From an unicellular cyanobacterium SU3 (GTDB taxonomy: Bacteria; Cyanobacteriota; Cyanobacteriia; Cyanobacteriales; Microcystaceae), in contig NETF01000163.1 of assembly GCA_002172675.1 (NCBI GenBank), positions 1 to 59,803 on the forward strand: a stretch of 59,803 nucleotides of DNA, written 5' to 3'. The notes beneath the pieces are model-generated. The model had not been told where the DNA came from, did no database searches, and saw nothing but the letters and a program-made list of their open reading frames with translations. The translations under genes were made by a program, and so were the position numbers. This document shows positions 1-9,532 of the stretch, in pieces (the stretch's first letter is position 1; each line of letters starts with the position of its first letter).

Positions 1-2
1 GT

Positions 3-134
3 GCAGCTATAAAAGTGTTAGAAGTTTTTACAGAGAGTTATTCTCTGCGTGACCGCAAGATAAGACTGGGTTCTGGAACTAAAAGAACGCCTTACATAAC
101 CTTACGTTTGGTTGAAGTGAAGTCGGGTTCCTGA
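3..134 (+). CDS. 3' end of an unidentified ORF cut by the window edge
   Basis: The reading frame is open from the window edge to a TGA and gives 43 residues rich in basic amino acids, ending in EVKSGS. I do not recognise the family. It could be the C-terminus of a real gene beginning outside the window or a chance open frame. A hairpin about 130 bases downstream, followed by a T-rich run, would suit the end of a plus-strand transcript. Confidence 0.3.
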   Translation, partial: AAIKVLEVFTESYSLRDRKIRLGSGTKRTPYITLRLVEVKSGS

Positions 135-264
135 AAAACAACGGAATAGTCCTGAGTTTTTCTTTTCAGCTAAATCTCTAACTTACGCCTAAATATCTTA
201 ACCAGAAAAATCTTTAGTATTACTATCAATTATAAAGCTAAAGAAAGAGAGTTTTAAGATTTTT

Positions 265-296
265 GTTAGCGGACAGCATACGCTAACTTTTCTCTT
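265..296 (+). terminator. Hairpin with T-rich tail
   Basis: A perfect 7-bp stem, GTTAGCG (265-271) and CGCTAAC (281-287), with a 9-base loop, is followed by TTTTCTCTT. The T-run on the plus-strand side suggests a weak intrinsic terminator for whatever is transcribed from the left edge. The rest of 135-363 holds nothing I can identify. Confidence 0.4.
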
Positions 297-363
297 CCGT
301 TTCTAGGTAACTTTTGAAATTAAAGTTGTAAGGCAAAACTCCCTTGACATCTGACTTACAGCC

Positions 364-1572
364 TTAAGTTGTCACGAATGCCCAAATTCCTAACTCTTTT
401 AACCCATTACGTAAATTTTCGGCTGCCACTTGGTTGTCTTGAGCTTCATAAAGGCTAACCGCTTTTTTAAACGCTTCGGAACTTTCAGGTAGTTTCTTCA
501 ACTTAAATAAAACAACCCCTAAATTTTGATAAGCTGCTGCATAATTAGGACTTAAAGAGATTAATTTTTCATAAATAGCTACCGAGTCAGCTAACTTTCC
601 CATAGCACTTAATGTCATGGCAAAGTTATAATAACCAGTGATAAAACTAGGATCAATTTTCAGGGTAGTTTCGTAAGCTTGGGCTGCGTTTTTATAGTCT
701 CCCATACTTTGTAAAACTACACCAATATTATTATAAGCTCCTAACTTTAAAGGGGCCATAATCGGCTGATCAATGGCTTTTTGAAAATGTTTAATTGCCT
801 TTTCTTTCTCTTCTTGTTTACTGAGGAGGTTTCCTAAGTGATAATGAAGTTCATACAAAACATGAGTATCGGCTTTATTGGATTTTAAACCTTGTTTAAA
901 TAATTTGATGGCTTGTTTTTCTTTGCCTATTTGAGCGTATAAAGCCCCTAGTTTACTACAAGTATAGGGATCATTCGGATGTTCTTTAATGAAGTTTTCC
1001 ATCGCTTGTTGAGCGCGATTATACTTATCTAAAGAGGCGATCGCCCCTGGAGTATAACCGTAATGAAACACCGTAATGGCAGGCAGATCAACAATTTTCC
1101 AATGACTTTCTTTTTTTAATATTTCACTGACACTATCGTCAATAATAGCGTGATAAGGTCGAGAAAAATTGACCTCTGGATGTTTCCGAAATAAACGAGA
1201 GACTAAGGAATAGGGAGACTGAGAAGAACCAATTTCATGACGAACTAAATTGACCACTAAATTTTCATCTTTGTCAATAGCTTCTTTAATTTGCGGTGCC
1301 ACCTTTTTGTTTAAAACTTCATCAGCATCAAGCACTAAAACCCAATCACCTGTTACATATTTTAATGCCTCATTTCTGGCCTCTGCAAAATCATTACCCC
1401 ATTCAAATGTCGGTATATTCGCCCCAAACTTTTGAGCAATTTCTACGGTTTTATCCGTTGATCCTGTGTCCAAAACTACCATTTCGTCCACAATATCATG
1501 GACACTTTCTAAACATTTTGATAGGGTTGCTTCTTCATTTTTGACAATCATGCAGAGGCTAAGTTTTGTCAT
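364..1572 (-). CDS. Family 2 glycosyltransferase with C-terminal TPR repeats
   Basis: The N-terminal part (about residues 1-190) is a GT-A fold glycosyltransferase: it begins TKLSLCMIVKNEEATL, has the nucleotide-binding VVLDTGSTDKT stretch and the metal-binding motif VLDADE. From about residue 200 there are at least four tetratricopeptide repeats (for example AYNNIGVVLQSMGDYKNAAQAYE). This combination is usual for bacterial enzymes adding sugars to surface glycans or proteins; the substrate cannot be told. I place the start at the ATG at 1572 because GGAG lies five bases upstream; the frame extends to a TTG at 1584, which is less likely. The LmeA-like gene ends 17 bases upstream on the same strand, so the two are probably co-transcribed. 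Confidence 0.85.
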   Translation of the reverse strand: MTKLSLCMIVKNEEATLSKCLESVHDIVDEMVVLDTGSTDKTVEIAQKFGANIPTFEWGNDFAEARNEALKYVTGDWVLVLDADEVLNKKVAPQIKEAIDKDENLVVNLVRHEIGSSQSPYSLVSRLFRKHPEVNFSRPYHAIIDDSVSEILKKESHWKIVDLPAITVFHYGYTPGAIASLDKYNRAQQAMENFIKEHPNDPYTCSKLGALYAQIGKEKQAIKLFKQGLKSNKADTHVLYELHYHLGNLLSKQEEKEKAIKHFQKAIDQPIMAPLKLGAYNNIGVVLQSMGDYKNAAQAYETTLKIDPSFITGYYNFAMTLSAMGKLADSVAIYEKLISLSPNYAAAYQNLGVVLFKLKKLPESSEAFKKAVSLYEAQDNQVAAENLRNGLKELGIWAFVTT

Positions 1573-1589
1573 GATGACTCCCAATATTT

Positions 1590-2345
1590 CTACTTCTTGC
1601 GTTGAGGAAAGTGATCAATTTTGGCCACACCATAAAAAATAAGTTCATTTTTACGGATACGAACCCGATCCACTTTCAATTGTGTCCCATCGAGGGCAAA
1701 TTTATCTAAGTCTAGCAAGTTATTTACATGATCAATCAAAGCTTTTCCTAAATTTTTCGCTTTGTCATCCCCTTTATAGGTGACGTTGACGAATTGAATT
1801 TTGCGTCGGTCTAATACTTCAATTTCTGAAGTCATATCTAGGTCAACGGTTTCCCCTGTTTTCCCTAGTTGAATTTGACTTCTGAGGGTCAATGATTTAT
1901 CTTCATTGACTAGCATTTCTGTTTTCTTGAAGTTTAACGGCTGTCCTTCGTACTGTAAGCGTTGCAGCTTTTCTACCACAAAGGGAGTGTTAAAAGACGT
2001 GGTTAAGTCTTCTTCGGTGAGAACCACTCGCATGGTTGCTTGAGTGGGTTGTCTTAGTTTGACCTGACCTTTGAAAATGGCACTAAAATCAATGGACACT
2101 GCTTGTACATAGAGTTCCATTCCGTCTATGCGTAGGCCGTTGTACATCAGCATTCCGTTACCGATGAAGTCAAAACCGTCCACACTGCCTTGTAATAACT
2201 TGGCAACGGGTTCGGCCCTCACCATGGCTTCTATCTTACCGGTTCGTTTGAATAAAGCCGCGATCGCGGTACTAACGGCTTTACTGACGATCTGATCGCC
2301 ACCTTGATTGGGAAAAGGAAGGGTTCCAAACACAACTGCTGTCAT
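1590..2345 (-). CDS. DUF2993 / LmeA-like lipid-binding protein
   Basis: A 251-residue protein of the DUF2993 type, common in cyanobacteria. It contains the family-like segments GGDQIVSKAVSTAIAALF near the N-terminus and beta-rich repeats such as YNGLRIDGMELYVQAVSIDF, consistent with the lipid-binding (BPI/TULIP-like) fold proposed for mycobacterial LmeA. No signal peptide or membrane segment is obvious. Its ATG is well defined, and the downstream glycosyltransferase gene follows after 17 bases, which suggests a two-gene unit linked to envelope biogenesis (inference). Confidence 0.7.
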   Translation of the reverse strand: MTAVVFGTLPFPNQGGDQIVSKAVSTAIAALFKRTGKIEAMVRAEPVAKLLQGSVDGFDFIGNGMLMYNGLRIDGMELYVQAVSIDFSAIFKGQVKLRQPTQATMRVVLTEEDLTTSFNTPFVVEKLQRLQYEGQPLNFKKTEMLVNEDKSLTLRSQIQLGKTGETVDLDMTSEIEVLDRRKIQFVNVTYKGDDKAKNLGKALIDHVNNLLDLDKFALDGTQLKVDRVRIRKNELIFYGVAKIDHFPQRKK

Positions 2346-2614
2346 TATCCATTACTGGGTTGTACGTTGTTTGATCTTAACATTACGAAATATTAAATGC
2401 TGTAACTTTTCTTTATGTTTTGCATTAGAGATTTAAAACCATAGATTTAAGTCAATTAATACAATTTACCCATACCTTGGTTAAGGTTAAAATTAGTTAA
2501 TGTCATCGATTACCTTAAATCTATCCTAAATTTGACCTTGGATAACAAAAATGAACGTTAAGATTGTACCCGAAAGAAAAAATCTTAGACATTAAAAGAA
2601 AAGGATCATTAACA

Positions 2615-2974
2615 ATGAAAAATTTAAGACTGAGTCAATCAATTATCTTGTTAGCAGCAATGTTAGCCGGTGGCAGTATTGCTTCGGATGCTTATGCACA
2701 AGCTGGTTCACAAGAGGAAATTAGCTATGTTAAAAAGGCTGTCGAATATTTGTATGAAGAAGCTCCCAATCAATCATTTACAGTGCGAGAATTGTTAGAT
2801 GATGGTTACGAAATGTGTAAAAAAATTGCTGATAATTCTAATAGAGATCCTTTAGAAAGTTTAGCAGAAGATGCTATTCGCTCCGGGTTAGGTTTAGGCG
2901 GTGGGAATTCTCAAGAATCTCAAGATGATGCTGAAATGATGAGACTTGCTGAACGCTATCTTTGCGAAAGTTAG
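2615..2974 (+). CDS. Small secreted protein, two-cysteine, DUF732-like layout
   Basis: The frame could begin at 2564, but the ATG at 2615 is better: AAGGA lies nine bases upstream and the protein then begins with a clean signal peptide (MKNLRLSQSIILLAAMLAGG, cleavage probably after the AYA near residue 29). The mature part is about 90 residues and acidic, with two cysteines in the contexts DDGYEMCKK and AERYLCES. The spacing of a glycine-x2-cysteine and a final YLC resembles small secreted DUF732 proteins, but the match is by eye. Function unknown; probably periplasmic with one disulfide. Confidence 0.6.
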   Translation: MKNLRLSQSIILLAAMLAGGSIASDAYAQAGSQEEISYVKKAVEYLYEEAPNQSFTVRELLDDGYEMCKKIADNSNRDPLESLAEDAIRSGLGLGGGNSQESQDDAEMMRLAERYLCES

Positions 2975-3352
2975 TTAATTTGATCTTATTAGTAAATGTA
3001 CTGGCCTCAGCTTTTTTCGGTACTAATACTGAATTTAGTTGAGGCTTTGATCTGAGTAATTTTAGTGACAATATGTTATCTCTTTTCTTTTTAATCGACT
3101 CTTTTTAATCGACTCTTAAAAATATTTACTGAGAGATCAAACCCTAAAAACCTGTAATTTTACTTTTGATTTTTGTATAACAGCGTTATTATTTTTTATA
3201 TCTTTAATATAATCACTGAGTGCTTCATAAAAACTTTAAAAAGTTACTAACTTAAACATGGAATATTGAGTGAGTAAATACTGGCAACAATAAAAAAATA
3301 ATGATAAATTGTTATTTGCAAATACTCAAATAACTGTGAATGAATTACTCTT
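2975..3352. other. Intergenic region with a 14-bp tandem duplication
   Basis: No gene is evident. The 14-mer CTTTTTAATCGACT occurs twice in tandem at 3087-3100 and 3101-3114. GCCTCA near 3005 and TGAGGC near 3045 could pair over a long loop. The promoter of the pilin-like gene should lie at the right end, but I see no convincing -10/-35 pair. Confidence 0.5.
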
Positions 3353-4589
3353 ATGAATCTTATAAAACTCTTACATTTTATCAAAAAAAAATAACCATAA
3401 TTCTGGTTTAACTTTAGTAGAAATTTTACTAGGAAGTGCTTTAATGTCCTTCGTTGTTGGCATAGCAGGATGGGGATTAGTATATATTCTAGCAGTGGAG
3501 CAAAAAGCATCAGCAAAACAGACTATCCAATATAATTCCAATCGAGCTTTAGAATTTCTCACAGATGAGATAAGATTAGGAAGAAAAATAGACTCTGATG
3601 CGGTTGTAGCCTTAGATGAAGCTCCTGATTTTACTCTTCCTAGTGGAGCCAAACCTATTGTTGTTTTTCAGGTTCCTGATGTACCTCAACGAATCATTTA
3701 CTATACAAGACCAATCGAAGAGGGAGAGGTTTGGGAAGGGCCAGATGTTATTGAACGATGGGGGCCTCGCTTTAATGAGGAAGGTCAATATGATGAAACC
3801 GAAATTAATAATCCTGAAAATTGGGAGGCTTCTATTTTAATTGATAGTATTGATAACACCGCACACACCCCTAGTTGTGAGACAGGTTGGCAAGCTAGTA
3901 ACACTGATTCAACTGAAGGATTTAACGCTTGTGTTAATCCTGACGAAAAATTAGTCAAGCTTAATTTAGCAACGACTACCAGTAATAAAACTTGGCGCGA
4001 AGATGTTGATTATCAGGTTGAAAATATGGCTTTTGCGAAGAGTAATATAGTCCAAGGTTTTACTGAAGATACGCCTGTATTCACGCTTAATAATAAACAG
4101 CTAATCCTTGCACAATCAGCAAATGTAAAGTTTGAAGTATTAGGGGGTGCGATCACTTGCGGTGCTGGAGGAGTAAATATTCCTGTAACCACCTATCTTT
4201 ATAAAGATGAAACCAAACAAACTTGGGATACAAGTTCTCCCTTAACTTTACCTAATCAACCAGCAGGAACCACCTTTGACGTAAAATCTGTAAAGGATGA
4301 AAATAAGGAATTCTGTAGCAAAAAAGATTTAGCTGTTTCTAGCACTGATTCTGATAATCCAAGGGTTAGAGTGTTAGTTAACGGAGATCCCGTCCCTGAT
4401 GTTACCCCATTTGACAATCAAACTACCATTGATGTCTTTTTATGGGATTATATCGAGGATGGAAAAATTAGTCTAGCTGAGAATCAAGCAATTTATCTAT
4501 TTGAGTTAGGAAGTAATGATGATACTGGTAGTGCGACTTTCGATCTACAAGATAATGTTGTCCTAACAACCGTTGACAAGACTGACTAA
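3353..4589 (+). CDS. PilW/HpsC-like minor pilin, leader out of frame across an A9 tract
   Basis: The continuous frame has its first ATG at 3444, but its coding sense extends upstream through G-LTLVEILLGSALMSF, the hallmark prepilin cleavage site with Glu at +5. No ATG, GTG or TTG starts that frame before its stop at 3363. A suitable leader is present in another frame: ATG at 3353 gives MNLIKLLHFIKKK and then hits TAA (3392) right after nine A residues (3383-3391). Removing one A, or adding two, joins the frames into a 411-residue prepilin with an 18-residue basic leader. The body resembles the PilW/HpsC pseudopilins of cyanobacteria (VPQRIIYYTRP, RWGPRFNEEGQY). It may be expressed by slippage, be a recent pseudogene, or reflect a sequencing error. 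Confidence 0.65.
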
Positions 4590-4811
4590 TCCTCTTCTCC
4601 TGCATGATTAGGAACTACGAATCAATAGACCAGAACGAACATGAGAAAAACCCCTAATGACGCAAGAGATAGTTACTTAAGGTTAAGATAACGATCTCAG
4701 AGGTTGATCAAAAGGGGTATATAGGGATTTTTAGTGACAAGAGCATTCCCTACAAGGAGTAGGAAACCTCCTTACAAAATAGAAGTAAATTTAGGGTTGA
4801 GAGTTCCTCTT

Positions 4812-7292
4812 TTAACTGTTGTTATCAAAATAATTTAGTAAACTGACTCTAATTTGTGGAAAGTGATCTAAGGTATTAGATAATTTTTCAATATCGAACA
4901 GACGAACATTACTAACTAATATTTCACTATATTGTACGAGTATTTGACAATGATAAGTCTGTCCTAAATTTTTGAGTTCATGACAAAATTGTTGAATTTC
5001 TGATAGGATCATTCTTCGACGGATTAAGTTCCAGGAATTGTCTTCTATTTCTTGTAATTCTTGTAATAAATCAGATAGATTATTGATGCTTTCATAATCT
5101 GATGCTGTTAGAGAAAACTCTATTTTAGTTTTTTGTTCTTCTTTTTTACCTAAAATATTACTAAGAACTTCTACAAGCTGAGCGTAGTTAATCGGGTATT
5201 CAAGAAATCCTTGAAAAAGACTGTTATTATTTTCTTCTATCTTAATAGAGATATCAGTTATGGCAATGATAGGAATAGTTTTATTTTGTTTTTGTAAAAG
5301 TTTTGATGTTTTTAAGTCATTATCAATATTATTAAGCGTTAAGTGAATTAATATCGTATCAATACAATAATTATTAAGTAGATTAACCGCCATTTCCTCA
5401 TTATCAGCAAAGAATAAATGATGTTCAGTCTCAGCAAAATAACCCTTAATTACATTACAATCATCAAGAACATTGTCAATGACTAAAATATTCACAGTAT
5501 CAAAGTCATATAGGGTTTTCTGATAAGAAGTTTCTTCTAAATCTTGCCTTGAATCAAGAATTTCTACATTAGGAAAAACTACAGTAAAAGTAGAACCTTT
5601 TCCCCATTCACTTTCCAATGTTATGGTTCCTCCTAAACATTCTGTAATTTTGTGAGTAATAAATAAACCTAATCCATTACCTCCATATCGATAGGAATTT
5701 TGTCTTTTACTTTGGGTAAATGCTTGAAAAATTCGCTCTTTATCTTCATCTTTAATGCCAATTCCTGTATCTTCTACAACGATTTTTAAGGAACAACAAT
5801 TGGCAGATAACTCTTCAATACTAATAATAATTTTAATATGACCTTCTGTGGTAAATTTCAAAGCATTACCAATAAGATTAACTAAAATTTGACGTAATCG
5901 TAGAGAATCAAAATTGAGAAATTCAGGAACATTATCTTTAATATCTATTAAAAAACGCGCTGGTGTTTTGAATAATTGACTAGAAAAAAGTTTTGTGGTT
6001 TCCCTAAAAAAATTTCTAACGGAAAAACAAGAATAATTTAATTCTATTTTTCCAGCTTCAACTTGATTAATATCCAGTAATTCGTTAATCAAAGATAAAA
6101 GAATGTTACTATTATTATAAATCATATCAACATATTCATAAATAAGAGGATCGTCAACCTTTAATTTTGACTTGAGAAGTTCAGAGAATCCCAAGATTGC
6201 ATTCATAGGAGTGCGAAGTTCATGACTAATACTTGTTAAAAATTCGGTCTTTGCTTGATTGGCTAAATCTGCTTCGGTCTTCGCTTTAATAATTGCTCCT
6301 TCTGCTTTTTTTCTGTCCGTAATTTCCCTAAAAGAAACTAAATAAACTGATTCATTTTCCCATTCTGTCACAGTAACATTCATTTCAACTATACCTGTTT
6401 TATTATTAGCTTTGATAATTTCTACTTCTACGGGTTTATCTTTAATAATAGGAATGCCGAACTCATAATCTAATAAAGTTTGTAATGGTTGCTCAAAAAT
6501 CGTTAAAGCAACAGGATTCGCAAATTTGATTTTCCCTTCTTTATTAACAACAAGAATTCCATTTTCAATATTATAAACCAAATCCCGAAATTTCTTTTCT
6601 TGCTTGACTAATTGTGATTGAAATTTTTTATTTCGTTTAATTTCTTCTCGTAAGTTATCGTTACTCTTCTCTAATTGATCAGTTCTTTCTCTTACTAATT
6701 TTTCTAAATTTTTATTGATTTTTTCTAGTTTCTTTTCGGTTCGCATTTTTTCTAATTCTCTAGCTGCACTGATAGCAAAAATATCAATAATTTTAGGTAA
6801 TAGTTTTTTGTTTCTTAAAGGAGAACTATTCATCACACACAGTAACCCTATTATTTCCTTTTTTTGATCATATAAAGCTATACCTATATAGCTTTCAATA
6901 TTATTCTTTTGGATCAAATCATCATTTACAAAAATTTTTTTTACATTATCATAACAAATATATTTACCTTCTTTTAAAACAATTTCATAAGGAGTATTAC
7001 TTAATTGATAAACACGGTCATCACATTTTTTTCCTCTAAAAGAACCAGCTAAAGTTATGGCAGAATTTTCATTTTCTAATTGACTAACAAAAGCATAGTC
7101 AATTTCTAAAACTTGAGTTAAATGAAAGACTAATGATTGAAAAAAATCTTCTCTTTGAGTTGAGGATATTCCTAAGAAAATATTCTGTAAAATATCGGAA
7201 AAACTTTGAACATTATTGAGCTTATTGACATTAATTATGGTCTTCTTGGTTTGGTTAGAAAGTTGGGAATGAATGGGAGAATCACTTGACAT
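4812..7292 (-). CDS. Hybrid sensor histidine kinase (GAF-PAS-HisKA-HATPase-degenerate receiver)
   Basis: About 826 residues with no membrane segment. In order, using numbering from the TTG at 7310: a GAF domain (about 40-185), a coiled coil (185-240), a PAS domain (about 240-335), the phospho-acceptor H-box SISHELRTPMNAIL with His near 363, the N-box NLIGNALKF, G-boxes VEDTGIGIKDED and GGNGLGLF, then a receiver-like domain (about 610-735) and a helical tail. The receiver is degenerate: the usual phosphorylated Asp is His in TILIHLTLN and the conserved Lys before Pro is Tyr in FLEYPI. It may therefore regulate the kinase without accepting phosphate. The start is the ATG at 7292 or the upstream TTG at 7310; neither has a good ribosome binding site. 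Confidence 0.85.
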   Translation of the reverse strand: MSSDSPIHSQLSNQTKKTIINVNKLNNVQSFSDILQNIFLGISSTQREDFFQSLVFHLTQVLEIDYAFVSQLENENSAITLAGSFRGKKCDDRVYQLSNTPYEIVLKEGKYICYDNVKKIFVNDDLIQKNNIESYIGIALYDQKKEIIGLLCVMNSSPLRNKKLLPKIIDIFAISAARELEKMRTEKKLEKINKNLEKLVRERTDQLEKSNDNLREEIKRNKKFQSQLVKQEKKFRDLVYNIENGILVVNKEGKIKFANPVALTIFEQPLQTLLDYEFGIPIIKDKPVEVEIIKANNKTGIVEMNVTVTEWENESVYLVSFREITDRKKAEGAIIKAKTEADLANQAKTEFLTSISHELRTPMNAILGFSELLKSKLKVDDPLIYEYVDMIYNNSNILLSLINELLDINQVEAGKIELNYSCFSVRNFFRETTKLFSSQLFKTPARFLIDIKDNVPEFLNFDSLRLRQILVNLIGNALKFTTEGHIKIIISIEELSANCCSLKIVVEDTGIGIKDEDKERIFQAFTQSKRQNSYRYGGNGLGLFITHKITECLGGTITLESEWGKGSTFTVVFPNVEILDSRQDLEETSYQKTLYDFDTVNILVIDNVLDDCNVIKGYFAETEHHLFFADNEEMAVNLLNNYCIDTILIHLTLNNIDNDLKTSKLLQKQNKTIPIIAITDISIKIEENNNSLFQGFLEYPINYAQLVEVLSNILGKKEEQKTKIEFSLTASDYESINNLSDLLQELQEIEDNSWNLIRRRMILSEIQQFCHELKNLGQTYHCQILVQYSEILVSNVRLFDIEKLSNTLDHFPQIRVSLLNYFDNNS

Positions 7293-7455
7293 GGCTGAAA
7301 CAGTAATCAAGAGGATAATTAAGAATAGCTAACTTTTGGGGAAAAAAGGCGATCGCCATTATAAAATTTTCATAATTTCCTCAAATGGACTTTAAGATAA
7401 GGATAAATAGGGGTTACTCCTTTAATATAGACGATTTTCAATCACAGAAAGAGTA

Positions 7456-8031
7456 ATGAATAAACAATTAATTGTGGCCACCAGTAATCCTGGAAAATTA
7501 CAGGAAATGCAAGATTATCTAATGGAATTTGATTGGGACTTGCAACTGAAACCACCAGAAATAGACATAGAAGAGACAGGGCAGACCTTTATGGAAAATG
7601 CTATATTAAAGGCATCTCAAACCGCTAAACGTTTAGGAAAATGGGCGATCGCCGACGATTCGGGTTTAGCAGTTGAAGCCCTGAATGGTGCGCCAGGACT
7701 CTATTCTGCCCGATATGGTAACAGCGATCAAGAAAGAATTGAACGATTATTAAACGAGTTAGAAAATAATGACAATCGCAAAGCTCAATTTGTGTGTGCG
7801 ATCGCTATTGCCAAGCCCGATGGTTCTATTGCCCTACAAAGTGAAGGGATTTGTCAAGGGGAAATCCTCAAAACCCCTCAAGGAACTGAAGGATTTGGTT
7901 ATGATCCTATTTTTTATGTTCCTCAATACCAGCAAACCTTTGCCCAGATGACACCGGAACTAAAACGGGATGTTTCCCATCGAGGTCAAGCATTTGCCCT
8001 TCTTTTGCCGAAATTAAAAGAATTACGATAA
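7456..8031 (+). CDS. rdgB: XTP/dITP diphosphatase (RdgB/HAM1 family)
   Basis: A 191-residue protein that hydrolyses non-canonical purine triphosphates (ITP, dITP, XTP) to the monophosphate and so cleans the nucleotide pool. The sequence shows the family start ATSNPGKLQEM, the catalytic region AIADDSGLAVEALNGAPGLYSARY, and the C-terminal GYDPIFYVP and SHRGQAF segments. Length is normal for the family. It has its own upstream region and converges on glnB, 46 bases away. Confidence 0.93.
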   Translation: MNKQLIVATSNPGKLQEMQDYLMEFDWDLQLKPPEIDIEETGQTFMENAILKASQTAKRLGKWAIADDSGLAVEALNGAPGLYSARYGNSDQERIERLLNELENNDNRKAQFVCAIAIAKPDGSIALQSEGICQGEILKTPQGTEGFGYDPIFYVPQYQQTFAQMTPELKRDVSHRGQAFALLLPKLKELR

Positions 8032-8077
8032 TTATTGCTTCATCAGGGACTCAGGACTCCCCAAGTCCCCATCAAGC

Positions 8078-8422
<345 letters not shown>

Positions 8423-8543
8423 TTACTCCTCATAATCTAGCGTTATTCGTTGTCTACTATAGATAGAAATGATGGCAGACTTTACCATAAACCCTAAGAT
8501 TTTTAAGCATTGGTCAGATTTAGTATCACGTCTAAGAAACAGG

Positions 8544-9440
8544 TTAACCTTCAAGAGTAAAAAAAGTGAGTTCTGGGGGACAAAATAAGCGGATTGGTGC
8601 CATACTCATGCCAATACCAGGGTTAACATAAAGCTGATTACCCGATGTTCCAAAGCCTCTGGCCCAACCATCAGCATAGACTTTATCTTTTTGAGTAAAC
8701 CTCAACCAAGACCATTGAGGGAACCCTGGGACACGCACTTGTCCCCCGTGAGTATGGCCAACAACGGCAAAGGGTGCTGAATTGGCAGGGAACTGCTCAA
8801 AGGTATCCGGGTTGTGCATGATCACAATTCTGGGACTATTATTATCGATCGCATTGAGTGCTTGCTTGACATTATCTCGACTGGCCCACAAAGAACCCAC
8901 ACCCACTAAATATAAAGGCTCATTGCTATTGGGGAGTTCTAGTTTAACGGTTTCATTTTCTAATACTTGGATACCAGCCTTTTCTAAAGCTATTTCTAAT
9001 TGTTCTGCTTGTTCGGTTGAGGGTTGGGCTTTTCTGCTACTCATACCATAGTCGTGATTCCCTAACACTGCATAAGTGGGAATACCAGCATCTACTAAAG
9101 GACGAACGATATTGACTGCAGTTTCGATCTCAGATTCAATGTTAGAACCTGGATGATAGAGAAAATCACCACTAATTAAAGCGATCGCTGGTTTAGCTTC
9201 TATTATCTTAGCAATGCTGCGCCTTGCCGTACCGCGATTATCTCCCCAGAGTCCAATTTGAAAGTCCGTCAGTTGTGCTATTTGCTGACCTGACCAAGAT
9301 TGAGGCAAATTAGGAATGGTTGCCGTTTCATTTTCTATATTAAGAATACGCGGCTCGATAAAACTCCAGATAATCAATAAAAGGATGATGCCAACTATTC
9401 CTAAAGTTGTATATTTAGCTTTATAAAGAAGATTTTTCAT
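8544..9440 (-). CDS. Membrane-anchored metallophosphoesterase
   Basis: About 298 residues: an N-terminal membrane anchor (residues about 12-28, TLGIVGIILLLIIWSF) followed by a calcineurin-like phosphoesterase domain. Metal-ligand motifs are LISGDFLYH, LGNHDYG, IVIMHNPD and VVGHTHGGQ. The first motif, normally DxH, reads LTDFQIG, so the His ligand is Gln; this may alter the metal site or be a subgroup trait. The family includes phosphodiesterases and lipid pyrophosphatases; substrate unknown. The active domain should face the periplasm or the membrane surface. Confidence 0.85.
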   Translation of the reverse strand: MKNLLYKAKYTTLGIVGIILLLIIWSFIEPRILNIENETATIPNLPQSWSGQQIAQLTDFQIGLWGDNRGTARRSIAKIIEAKPAIALISGDFLYHPGSNIESEIETAVNIVRPLVDAGIPTYAVLGNHDYGMSSRKAQPSTEQAEQLEIALEKAGIQVLENETVKLELPNSNEPLYLVGVGSLWASRDNVKQALNAIDNNSPRIVIMHNPDTFEQFPANSAPFAVVGHTHGGQVRVPGFPQWSWLRFTQKDKVYADGWARGFGTSGNQLYVNPGIGMSMAPIRLFCPPELTFFTLEG

Positions 9441-9502
9441 AATTTCAAAAGTTAGTAGTGATTAGTAGTCCGATCAAAAAACTAGAAAGTTATAATCTGT
9501 TC

Positions 9503-9525
9503 CTTATTCCCTGTTCCCTAGAACT
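9503..9525. repeat. Short TTCCCTG-type tandem repeat
   Basis: Imperfect heptamer repeats related to GTTCCCT lie just before the birA start. The same heptamer is found at 29461-29494, where it encodes the C-terminus of the GH57 gene. Such heptamer repeats are widespread in cyanobacterial genomes. Confidence 0.6.
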
Positions 9526-9532
9526 CAAAATA

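Noticed and set aside
6935-6942. A8 tract in the hybrid kinase as a frameshift site
   Set aside because: The kinase frame runs through it unbroken on both sides, so no shift is needed.
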